This document shows positions 11,855 through 23,689 of a stretch of DNA of 64,000 nucleotides, piece by piece (within the stretch, counting starts at the first letter, position 1; each line of letters starts with the position of its first letter). The notes under the pieces were generated by a model. The model had not been told where the DNA came from. It ran no database searches and saw only the letters and a program-made list of their open reading frames with translations. The stretch is from Brachionus rotundiformis (Eukaryota; Rotifera; Eurotatoria; Ploima; Brachionidae), in assembly GCA_016802295.1 (NCBI GenBank), contig JAESIW010000200.1:4310447-4374446 (forward strand). The letters run 5' to 3'. The position numbers were made by a program, and so were the translations under genes.

Positions 11855-13444
11855 TCATTCTTTAAGCAGATCATTAGTTTTAAATTTTTTGAAAACCTTA
11901 TTCTTTATCTCGCTTGTTTGTTTTGTTCCTATTTCTGTTTGAACTAAACTTGATTTTATATCTCCTTTTTCAGATTTGTCTTCTTGATTTAAGTTTTCAA
12001 AAATTTGAAAATCATTATTAAATTCATCTGATTCAGCTATTTCATTATTGACAGCATAAATATGGCTTGAATAAGTTGGTAAGTTAAAATCTGGAGATTT
12101 TTTTTTATTTGAAATATTAGATTCTGAATCCGTTTGAATGTTTAAAGTTTCTTTTGATTCGTTGTTGGAAATTTTTATTTTTTTATGATTTTTTGGGGTT
12201 ATAGGTGGTTTTGATATCAATCTACCTTCTTCATCATATTTAGCTACAAAAGATTTTACTTCCTTATTTAATAAACTTGAATCTTCTAATAATTCATAAT
12301 TATATCGATCTTGTTCTTCAAATTTTTGAAAATCAATTTTAACTAAATCCAAGATTTGTCTCAGTTCTATTTCTAGTTCATTTGCTCGCTCTTTCTTGTT
12401 AATTATAATACAATTGATAAGATCATTTAATCTTTCTCTTATTAAATAGGCAGTGTTTATTTTATATTGACTTTTTTCTTTTTCAATTTTTTTGTAAGCA
12501 AAATCTGCTTTGAAGATGATATCTCTGTAATTTTCAGCTAATTTAAAATCAGTAAATAAGTCCTTATTTTCTAAGAATTCAAAAGTTCCTAGGTAACTAG
12601 TTGTTTCATTGTCAGTTACAATTGTTTCTTCTGTGTTTTCGTTTGATGTTATTAATTTGCTTATTTCTATTTCATAATTTTTTTCGTTTTTTGAAGTTAA
12701 ATTACAAGATTGAATAAATTGACAATTCTTTAAATTTTCATCGTTTTCTTTAAATAATATTGGTAATTTTTCAACTTTTAAACATTTTTTTGGAATAATA
12801 CAATATTGATAAAAAAATTGATCAAATATTTGATTAGGTAAAATAAATAGCTTTTTCCAGTCACTGACGAAATTAACTTCATTTTTAATATTTTTCGTAT
12901 TTTGATTATAGCTAAAATTTATATAAGGTACTTTGATAATCTTTAAAGTTTGATCTATTTTATCTAAATCGTCATTATTTTTATCTCTAAGTTTTCTTGT
13001 TCTAGTTGAAAAATAATTATAATTTAAATCATTTATTTTATGTTGATTTAGGTTGTTATTTTTTATTTGTGATTTTTCTTCGTGAAATTTCTGGTTGATC
13101 TCAAGTCTATTGCTATAATTTTTAACAGATTTTGAAGACGACGTTTGAAAATTAAACTTTTTAAACGATCTTACTATAATTTCATCAATTTTGTCTTTAA
13201 TAATTTTACTTTCTTTTTCTAAAGCACAATTTTTTAATTTTGAATATTTTATTTCGGGTTTATCACTTTCCTGATATTCATCATTACGGTTATTATCTTT
13301 TGCTATTTCAATTTTTTTAATAAAATCATCAATAATGGTATCGAAAATCTGATTCATTTTTTCTTTTATCATTTCAATAAAAATTTGCAAAATTCGATAA
13401 TTTTCAATACTCAAGTCCATACTATTTGTTGAATTTTTCAGCAA
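11855..13444 (-). CDS. Unidentified Lys/Asn/Glu-rich protein, 529 aa
   Basis: A single open frame of 529 aa starting MLKNSTNSMDLS, with no introns needed. It is hydrophilic and has no signal peptide or membrane helix. Charged, helix-prone stretches sit near the N-terminus (about residues 20-110) and in the middle (about 330-420), while the last ~110 residues are Ser/Asn/Lys-rich and probably disordered. I recognise no domain. It lies downstream of mTOR on the same strand with about 400 bases between, so the two are probably independent. The length and uneven composition argue for a real gene, but function is unknown. Confidence 0.65.
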   Translation of the reverse strand: MLKNSTNSMDLSIENYRILQIFIEMIKEKMNQIFDTIIDDFIKKIEIAKDNNRNDEYQESDKPEIKYSKLKNCALEKESKIIKDKIDEIIVRSFKKFNFQTSSSKSVKNYSNRLEINQKFHEEKSQIKNNNLNQHKINDLNYNYFSTRTRKLRDKNNDDLDKIDQTLKIIKVPYINFSYNQNTKNIKNEVNFVSDWKKLFILPNQIFDQFFYQYCIIPKKCLKVEKLPILFKENDENLKNCQFIQSCNLTSKNEKNYEIEISKLITSNENTEETIVTDNETTSYLGTFEFLENKDLFTDFKLAENYRDIIFKADFAYKKIEKEKSQYKINTAYLIRERLNDLINCIIINKKERANELEIELRQILDLVKIDFQKFEEQDRYNYELLEDSSLLNKEVKSFVAKYDEEGRLISKPPITPKNHKKIKISNNESKETLNIQTDSESNISNKKKSPDFNLPTYSSHIYAVNNEIAESDEFNNDFQIFENLNQEDKSEKGDIKSSLVQTEIGTKQTSEIKNKVFKKFKTNDLLKE

Positions 13445-13840
13445 AATGATTCAATTAATTTTTTTATTATAAAGAAATTTCTATTTTGTCTTGGTTTTTT
13501 TAAAGAATATTCTTGATTTTAACTGGCGCCTTTTTCATATAACAACAAATACAAAATTATCAACTGTAAATTTTGTTTCTTTTAGCTTATTTAAATTTCA
13601 AATCTAAAATATTTGAAAAACGAAAATAAAATCAAATATTTTAATCAAAATAATGTATTTTTATATTAAATTAATAATATTTCGTATTCTTTTTTTATCT
13701 CTCATTTTTTATACTTTATTTGTTTATGACTTTCATTATCAAATATTTTTGGAAAAAAATATAAAACAGTAAAACAAAATCAAACAAATTTATAAAACAT
13801 TTTTAAAATAACTTTGAATATAAAAAGAAAAATTAACGCT
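13445..13840. other. Spacer between mTOR and the 529-aa gene
   Basis: AT-rich spacer holding the mTOR 3' UTR and the presumed promoter of the downstream gene. No other feature was seen. Confidence 0.4.
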
Positions 13841-16800
13841 CTACCACCAGGCACACCAACCAATGAAGCATTGACACAAGTTTTCTGATGAAGTAGCTTG
13901 TTTAATTAACAAATCAACTTGTGTAATTTCATCAATTGGATCTGTGTCTCCGAAATCTTTTCCTGTTAATTTGTCCTTTACTCGATTCAAAACCATAATT
14001 GCCTTTCTATTAGTTTCTTCGACTTCTGTTTTATTAATGGATTTGGTTAAGGTTTGATCACTAAAAAAAATTAATTTTTGTTTTTATATTAAGAACTTCA
14101 AATATAAACCTTATAGAAGATGTTGATGTATTCGGCACATTTTGGTTGTTTGCTGCTTCGACAAGTCGCCAATAAACAAGAGGATCATATACAAAGGCTT
14201 CTAGTACAGCCATAAGACTATCACGGTTAATTCTCAGTACTTTCATTACACTTTCACACGTTCTTCTAAAAGTACCTTCAATGCCAGTTACTTCCATAGC
14301 ATTTTTTAGCATTCGAGTCAATCTAAACGGGATCTTTTCAGGAAATTTTTCTCTAGTCATAGCTGTTTCAAAACAATCCCCAAAATCTATATGTATTATT
14401 TTACCATTTGTTCTATCAAGCATTAGATTTGAAGGATGACGATCACCTAATCCTAAAACATAACCTACCATACTCATAACAGCTAAAGATCTTGTAAAAT
14501 TGGTTCGCCTTTCGAGCCATTTTTCTGCTGTTAAACTTTTATGCCATAAAATTTCTGCTAAATCATTGCCCCAAGTCATCTCTATCGCCATTTCAAATAT
14601 TTGAACTTTTTGAATTGATGTTAGACGATCATAGTCAGGAGCATATTTTGTTATTATTTTATGCTCTAGATTTAATGAAATTTTCTTTTTGTCACGATAT
14701 TCTCTTATAAGAGAATGTAGTGTATCACAATTTAGTAACCATTCCAAAAGACCACTGTTTTGAGATAAAGGTATTACACTATAACGTTGAATGGCTAAAT
14801 CACGTCGAGCTGTTTCACTATTTTTTAATAGCAAATTGTTAACTAAACCAAATATTTGCATCACTCTTTCATCTTGACGTAAATCTTCATGACCTTTAAG
14901 TAAAAAAACGTACTCGCATCCATTTGAACCGAACATACTTATTTTTCTTGGTCTCTGTTTTGATGTAATTACTTGAATATTAGCGTTAAATGCTCTTATT
15001 CGAATAATTGGCTTATTTGGTTCATATGTTCCTGGCACTGCTAATTCTAAGTCCCTGCTGGTCATTAGTTTAGGAGATACATAACTCAATTCTAAACTGG
15101 TCATTTGATTCATTTGTTTGGTAATTCTCTTAAAAACAGCATAATACCTGTCCCAAGCTTGATCAATATCAATTGATTTTTTGCTAATTTTGTATCGATC
15201 GCAGTGATTCTTTGCCTCCATTAAATCTCGGCCATATGTTTGAATAAAAGCTGTTTCTTTACTAGTACTAGCACCTTTTTCCATCATTGTATGCAATGCG
15301 CCTAAAATATCTAACATTCCTTGTGTATTTTTTTCGTTATAATGAAGTTTGGACGCTTCTTCTAAACTTTCATACCACATTTCATGCCATAATATAGCCA
15401 TTCTTATTAATTCTTCACTAACAAGTTTCGCTTGTTCAACTAGAATGTTATTGTGTTCTTTAAGTGATTGAAGAATGTTAGACGCAACATTTCTTGACGA
15501 ATTATTAAAATCCATATAACTAGCATGATAATTATTAATTTTGTTATTACACTTAGATGCAAGAATAAGTCTGTAAACTAAAGCTTGAGGGTGCACTCTA
15601 CCAAAGTCAATGAGTAGTTTATAAATTAATTTAGCTACATATTGCTTTGTTGTATCGATTCTTGCTATCAACTGAGGTATTACTTGAAGCCATATTTCTT
15701 TAGGAGTATCTTTAATACCTTCGTCTAGAACTTCATATATGTCTTGAGATTTACAATAATCAAACCATAAAGTTAAAAGACGAAGGGTATCTTGTAAAGA
15801 ATTTGTCTCAAAATTGTCAACATTTGAACACAAATTAATGCACTTGAAAAATCCTTTAATAGCTCTTTTAACAAAAATATTTTTTTGTTCGTCGTTAACT
15901 AAAATTGAAAAAATATTTGAAAATTTTCTTAAATGATAGAGTTTTATTTTTACTTGTTCCATTCGATTTATAAAACTGAAGAGCTTCATAATTAGCATAT
16001 GCCCATGCTTGCCATGTCTTGTATGAATTTTGATTATATTCTTTAGCTATTTTATAATAAGTAATAATATCGGGAATTGTTTGTTCAGTGAAACCATCTA
16101 ATTCATACTTCCAACGACCGAGTTTCAGATAACATTTGGCTAATTGGATTTGTAATTCATTTTTTTTTCTATTTACTTCTCTAGGATTAAATAATTGAAA
16201 ATATGATGGCAATGTTTGATTAGTATTTGTTGGTGTCATTTGAATTTGTTGATGTTGTTGTTGGTACAATTGAAACATATTCAACTGATCTAATAAATTT
16301 TCAGTAACAAATTTTTCCAATTTTGTATATGCTTCTCTTTTTTTGTTATTAGCGTATAAGAATTTTAAATAAGCGTATTTACAGAAATACAAGTCACGCT
16401 GAAAGTTTGACAAATTCTGATTTTCTTGATTTGAGAATTGATCATCTTTATGAATAGAATCTAAAATTTGCTCTGATAGTTTTAAATGGCCATTTTTTTG
16501 ACACAATGATGAAAACTTGAGCCATGGTCTAATACATTTTTCTTTTGGCAAAACAATAGATCTAACTAATAAAAGCCTATGCCAATATTCCATAGATCTT
16601 TCGCATCCTTGAAGACGCTTCCACCATGTTTCAACTAGCCAATCTCGTTTATTTGGCATTGATTGATATTGAATTATTTCTTCAAGTTCTGTAAGTACTT
16701 GAGCTTCGATAATTCCGGGATAGGATCGTTCATAAGATTGTGTAGCCATTGAAGTTAAATCTGTATCTAGGAGTTCTCTTGTTTTCTTAATAAGACTATT

Positions 16801-19800
16801 GGCTTGTAATTTTTTGTAATCAAAATCAGTAGTATTATCTGTTAATGCAATTACACTTCTATACAACGATCCTTCATAAGTTGTGTCTGACAAGTTCTTA
16901 GTGTAAATTTTCATTTGCTCCCAGTCACCAAGACCCCAACATGCCTCAGCTCCCATCTCCGAAATTTTTTCTTTCAATGAATTTAGATCGGAGATATTTA
17001 ACTGAAGTGTATTGAAAGACAAGTCAGTAACCCTCGATTGACTAGCTAAGTTAATAGTTCTACTAATGCCTGATAATGAATCTATTTGTGAAACTGAGGT
17101 ACTTAAACTTTGGTTTGAATCTATCTGATTTAGAGTTTGCAACAAATTGTTACATGATTGATTTAATATATTCCATTCACCAAGACCATTAAGACATCTC
17201 ATTCTTCCCATTAATAACTCAAGTATGGCTTCATTCAATTTATTGGGTTCAGTTATTTGAAAACCGATAGAAGGTTTAAAATGCTGGTTTTTTAATTCTT
17301 GTTCGTATATGCCCAATGCTTTTTGCCATTGATGAAGCTTTTCATACCATCTCTCTTTAACATTGCTCTGAGTATTTAAATTCTGTAAATATTTACTCGC
17401 AAAATCTAAGACACCAGTTGCAGCTTCTGTTCGTTGTAATTCATGATTCAAACTGACTAATTGTTCTAAAAGATAAATCAAAGTTTGTTGATTTTGTTGG
17501 GATGAAGATGCTGCCATCAAATTTTGCATATTTTTTGAGGTGAGATTTGCCATCCCTCCAGCACCACTTACTCCTCCTACTCCGTTATATAATCCATTAA
17601 GATTCGCTGTATTAATTGGAGAAGACATAACAAAATGAAATTGTTCTTCAACATAATGCAAAGCTTTTGCATAGGCTTTTACTTGAAATGCTTTCTCAGA
17701 TAATAAACGATAGTCTAATGGTAAAAAATACCCTACATCACATCTTTCGATGAACTCGGCTAGATTTAAAATAATCTTAATTGTCTCAGGTACAAAAGAA
17801 TTTTTTAAAGCCAATTCCAGATATTTTATAATATCATTTTGCTCTTTTTCAGTCAATTTAACCCATATACTAATGAAACATGCATTGAATAGTTCAGGTG
17901 GGACTGTTTCGTAAGGTATTAATGAACATGCTCGTAAAGTAGAAACAGGAGTTTCTTGAACTACTGAACCCATGAATTTGCGAAAACTTTCACGCCAACC
18001 TTCTTTTGTAGTTAGTTGATTTGCTCCATCAATACACACTTTCAAATTTCCAAAGCTTACTTGTTGATTTTGTCGTGAGGCAGTGTTCGTAGCAGATGAA
18101 TTATCAACATTTGAGACTACTGATGATTGAACCTGTTGATTAGTCTGAGTTAATGGTTGATTTGCTAGAAAATAAAATAATTAAACAATATTGATATTTT
18201 TGAAGGGAAATTAAATAATTTATATTTAGAGCTATATATATATATACTATATATAAATATGATTTTTATTTCAAAAGTCTTAAATTAAATTTTCTTAATA
18301 AATACTTTGTGTTTGATTGTAGGTAGCCCAAAATTGATGAAAACTCGCCTCACGACAATTTGTCATCAGTTGCTCATACAACTTTGAATAACTTTTGTTC
18401 TTGATTAAAATTCTATCAAACATATGTGAAAAAACTAGAAAATTCCCATTCATTTGACGTGCCAATAGATATAAAGTCTCAAGTGTTATTACACCAATAT
18501 CAGTTGAACGAGAAATTCTTTCATTTGTTAAACTGTTTGCTCCATTATTTGAGTTGGTAAAAAGTAAAAAAGTTATCGAAAGTATAGGTGGAGTGGTAAG
18601 ATAGCTATCAAATTGTCCACTGTTTTGAGAACACGATGGTGGAGATAAATTTGAAATATTTTGTGTCAAGAGTGGATTATTAGCTAAAATAGTATTATTT
18701 GGCATTGGTAAATCATTACTTGATTCTTCAAGAATTTTTCTGAAACTCTGAAATAAAATAGCTGAATTATCGCATAAGTTTATTTGCTTGGCAAATGTAT
18801 AAATTGTAAACATAAAATCTGTTTTTATTACTCTTTGAGTTGAATCTTTACAATTAAGTGAATCAGCAAATTGGCTCAACTGATTTAAAATTAAATGTAC
18901 GTAGTCCTCAAGGCAGCAAGTAAGAGATCGTAAAAGATCCAAAAGTTTTGAAGTGTTTGTAAATGAATAATCAATTATTTCTTTTTGAAGTTGCTTAAGA
19001 ATTAATGGCAGAATTTGAGGTAAATATTTTTTAAATTCTACATCCATCACATTAGCTATTGATTGAACTAAATCAATTAAAGCAACAACCATTTTAAGAT
19101 GCTTATCTCCTTCCTGGTTCCAATAATATTCAATAGTGTTAAATATTCGTCCTAAATATGGTTCAATATGTTTACGAATGTAGCTTACTAAAAATCCAAA
19201 CTGGACTATTAAATCGATTACTAAATTATCATTCATTGTTTTTATTAATTCTAGGAATGGAGGTATCACTAATTCTACATAATTGACACATCTTGTGTCT
19301 AAAGTTCGCATCGCAAAAACTAATGCTTGAATAGCGTCTTTTCTCACTCCAATACTTACTGAATTTTTTATGGTTTTCATCATTAAATGAATAGCTAAAG
19401 CAGGATAATATTCTTCTAGAGAACCATTTGCATTCATTGAAATCAGCATTTCAATCGGATCAAGCGAAGTCTGTTCGGCACTGTTTAAATTTGCTGCAAT
19501 AGCTTCAGCTTGAGCTGCAGCAGTTTGTCCTGGTGGTAAATATACCAGCACGTTGACATCCTGAAATAAACAGATTTAGTTAAAAGCAATAGAAATAATA
19601 AATAGTTCATACATTATCCTGATTATTATTTTTTGATGTAAGTAGCATTTGATGCTGTTCTTTGGCAGCTGTACTTGCAGCTAATGCCAAATCTTCTTGC
19701 TTGCTTTTTAATAAAGTTTTTTTATATTCAAATGGATCAATAGCGCCTAATAATCCCAAAATTCTTATAGTTTCATGTCTTATTTGAATTGAAGTTTCTG

Positions 19801-22800
19801 TTTGTAAAAATCCCATAAGAATATCTAAAAGATTTGAATATTTTTTATAAGGCTCTATCACATATCCAGTGTTTCCTATAATTTGACCAAGTGTCCATAA
19901 CGAAGTATGTTTTAATTGAATATAATAAAAATCTTGCATAGATTCTATTAGAAAAGGAATCACAGTATCGAAATGTTGAATTGTTTCAGCTCCGCTTTGT
20001 GATGCTAATTGACCAACAACTGTTACGATACTCGACGCAAACGGAACATCATGTCTGTATTCACCTAGTTTCGCATTTAGCACATCAAGTAGTTTTTTTG
20101 CATAAAGATTTACTAGCCTTGGAGCATGAGACAATAAATGTCCAATTAAACGAACAGATTTTTCTTTTTGTCCAATATCAGAATAAATATCAACTTCAGT
20201 GATTAATTGAGTTAAAATTTTTCTTATAAATGGCAAAATATAGGCTGAATTAGATGCACTAAGTCGGCTTATCATCGAAGCACTTAGTTCTCTGAGCTCA
20301 GCTTTTTCATCTCGAATACACATAAATAGTATATTTAAGTTTTCAGGAAGTGAAACAAACATATTAAACTTTGAATCATTATCAAGAGAATTGAGGACAT
20401 GATATCGAACATCAGGTTCATAATCGGTAATAGAGCTTATTAATAGTTTTCTTAAAGCACAAGATATAATAGATATTAGAGACCGACTATCTTGAGAATT
20501 CAATGCATCTATTAAACGACTGAGAAGAGTGGCAGTTGTAAGAACAGATTCGATTTTGACCAAACGCGACTCATGCTGAAGGTAAAAGTCAACACAATAT
20601 CTCAAAAAAACAATTATATATATAGAAGAAAATTCGAAAGCTCTTAAAGTTTGAAGAGCTTGAACAATCGATTCAACGTCGTTTTGAATTAGCAAAGAAT
20701 CTTGGATACTTTGATCACGATTCAAATTTCGATTTGGTATTACGGATCCATTGATTTGAATCTGAGAAGGCGTAACTAGGGCATATAAATTATTAGATTG
20801 GCTTAGATGAGTAGCTGATATGGGAATAGTTTTCAAAATATGTGATAATTGACGACCTGTTAGTATTTGTGACAAAATTTTCAGGAGATTTTCATGAATT
20901 GATGCCTTTAACTCTGGTATATGTGTGGCTATTTCATTTAAGAAATAGCGCATTGTATATGTTATTCCTCCTGAACACAGCATTAGAGGTTCTAATAGAT
21001 TCATTATGAGGTCAATTATTTTCGACCAAAAATCCTGTTTTAAACTTTTGTTTTCTAGGGTTCGCATATGAAGCATACAATTGTATGCATACATTGCAAT
21101 ACATGCCATCACCGAATTGAGTTCATTTATTTGTGCCTCTTTTTCTAAAATGAGTTTTTTTTTTTGAATTTCCCGAGTCTTCAACAGAGAACTATTTCGA
21201 AATGAATGAATAAATTGCTGTGAAAAAATTAAGAAGTCCTGGCTTGAATTTGTTAATGATAGCGACATGAATCCAACACAAAAAATAATCTCACTTTTTA
21301 AAGTTCCAAGGCAGTAACTTCCCTTTGAAGAAATAAGTGTATTATTTGTGTAATTTGAAGGAATCACTGAAGAGCTTATCTGTTTGGTTTGAGCACCTCG
21401 TGCAACATTTACTATCGGACTAAAAAATCCTGTGGAAATTGAGTTGGTCGAAATTTGAGGTGATGAATTTAAACTAGACGATGATGATGTACTGATAAAA
21501 AAATTGGTAATAGAATTTAAATCATTGATAAAAGATAAAACATGACTAAGAATTTTACTATTGAATTTAAATGGATCAAACCGCGCATAACGAGGAATTA
21601 TAGATAATATAGTTTCTATAATGGCTCTATATGTAATTTGAGCCGGTTGACTTTGGTTATTTATTATACCATTAGTGTTTAAATTCGAAATATTTAGAAT
21701 ATATTTCATTAAGTTTATTAAGATTTCATTTATTCGATTATAATTATTGGCAATTAAATCCTTGCATGTCTTAAATTCGGCAGAGACGTTTATTTTTTCA
21801 CTTTTGAATAAAAACAAAAAAGGGTCATTAGTGTGTAAAGGATCAAAACAACTATGAGGAAGAAGTTTTTGAAGATTTAAAACGTGCATTTCTTCACATG
21901 ATTTAGCCGTATTTTCAATTAAATTGACCAAACTAGCTACATTCGAAGTATTGAAATTGTATGCTTGTTGTATTTGTTGGTAATAAAGATTGTATGTTGA
22001 TAAATAATTTTCAATAATTTTTTCAAACTCAAAATTTGAAAATTTAAATATCTCCAAAATAATTTGTAAATATCCATGTATTTTATCATCTCTTGTAGAT
22101 TGTAATTGATCTTGGGAAGAATTTCTTGAATGTCTAGAACCGGGTTCTCTTAGAAGACTTTCTAGTTCGTATAAGGTTTCTTCAATGCAACTAGTAAACT
22201 TTGACAAACTATTATCTTCTAGATTTATATTCTTATGTTGACAAAAATTATCAGCAACTGAAACAGATGAGCTAAGACTAGAGCTTGTCGATGACCTTCT
22301 CATTCTATTTGATCTGGAGGTGTGATTTGCTGAATTGTTGATATAAGAGTTTGGAATCTGAATTGATGACTCTCTATTTAAGCAAATAATCAAGCCCAAA
22401 CGAAAAAGCTCGATTGATTCGAATCTTATTTGTGGGTTGTGATCACATATTGGTACTATTATGTTTTCAAAAAAAGTAGAGGAATTTAAAAAGAGTCTAG
22501 GGTGATAAGCCAATGAAAGTTCACGCACAAGAAGTATTCCTTGATATCTTTTCGATTCATTTTCATTTCTTAAATATTCCAAGCCGGATTTAAACTCAAC
22601 ATCGCATTCTACTCCAGCTTGAACATATCTGCCCATGGCTCTGGAAGCCATGTGAATTACTGTTTGATCCGAACATGATAATAAATTTCGTAGCCAACGA
22701 AATAAACTAGTTTGGTGTTTTTTTCTTACTTTAACATTAATGTTATCCAAATTAATGATTGATGTAATAATGTAGATGCAAGCTTTTTTTTCATTAAGAT

Positions 22801-23103
22801 ATTGGTTATTTTCATTAGCTAATTCCCTAATTGATGGTATCAGATTATCGACAAAACTTGTTTCAGCATCTCGTTTCACTTGTTTAAGTTCATTAAGTAA
22901 AAAAGCATAGAAATCTTTAGCTGCTTTCAATTGAACTCGGTGATCTTGAGATTTTAACGAATCAATGTATTGGCTGTAATTAATATCAGCCAAACCCTGC
23001 TTAAAATTTGTATCCTTAAGGACACTTTTTGAAAGAATTTTTAGATAAGATATGATATGAAAAAAACTTAAAAACCATACCTCTGTACAAGCGATTTATT
23101 CAT
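13841..23103 (-). CDS. MTOR: Serine/threonine kinase mTOR (TOR)
   Basis: Six exons (23103-23081, 23024-19613, 19560-18306, 18164-15954, 15898-14110, 14060-13841) give about 2969 aa in continuous phase. Order: N-terminal HEAT repeats; FAT domain (WYEKLHQWQKALGIYE and later parts); FRB domain (ELIRMAILWHEMWYESLEEA through QAWDRYYAVF); PI3K-like kinase; FATC ending ENLCQCFIGWCAWW. Catalytic GDRHPSNLMLDR and HIDFGDCFE are intact, so the kinase should be active. TOR is the core of TORC1 and TORC2, coupling nutrients to growth. Oddities: the usually invariant GWVP after NSGL reads EWLL; the region between kinase and FATC is very short, so the vertebrate regulatory phosphosites are absent; the FRB Phe2039 equivalent is Tyr. 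It is longer than the ~2550-aa human protein because of Ser/Asn-rich insertions. Confidence 0.97.
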
Positions 23104-23689
23104 AATTTAGTCGTTATTTTTTATGTTTTAAATACTTTTTTGATATAAATATATATCGTCATTAAATAAAAATTTAAATATTTAATATTTTTGTATTTGA
23201 AAAATAAAAATCGCAATTAGAAATTTGATAAGATTTGCGTGCATAAAAAAAATTACTTTATTTTAAATATTTTTAAAGTAATATATCTACTCAAGCTATA
23301 ATTCATTCTTTAAAAATTCAAAATAAAATTTAATTTTTGACTTAATTTATCAATTGTCTTTTTAATTTGTCTAAAATAATAAAAATGGAGATTTTTAGTT
23401 ATTAAAAAAATCATTTTTTAGTTTTCTTTGTTAGATTCTTTAATAAATGAACTGTTTCGTATAATTATTTCATAATTTTGAATATATTCTTTATTTAAAT
23501 TGCTTAAGCATCTTTAAAAAATATGTTTAAATGCATTAAAACTTTAGCTTAGTTTTGTTATTCAGTTTATGAGAAAAAAAGTAATTTAATTTTGCTTTTC
23601 TAAATTGCAATCATCATCATTATAAATAATAGCAAACATTTCAAAATATTATTGTAGAATTAAAATTAATAATTGATACTTAAAATAAT
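23104..23689. promoter_or_regulatory. Shared divergent promoter region, mTOR and XRN2
   Basis: The two genes start head to head with 586 bases between their ATGs. The interval is AT-rich with no coding frame, so it probably carries both core promoters. No specific element could be assigned. Confidence 0.4.
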
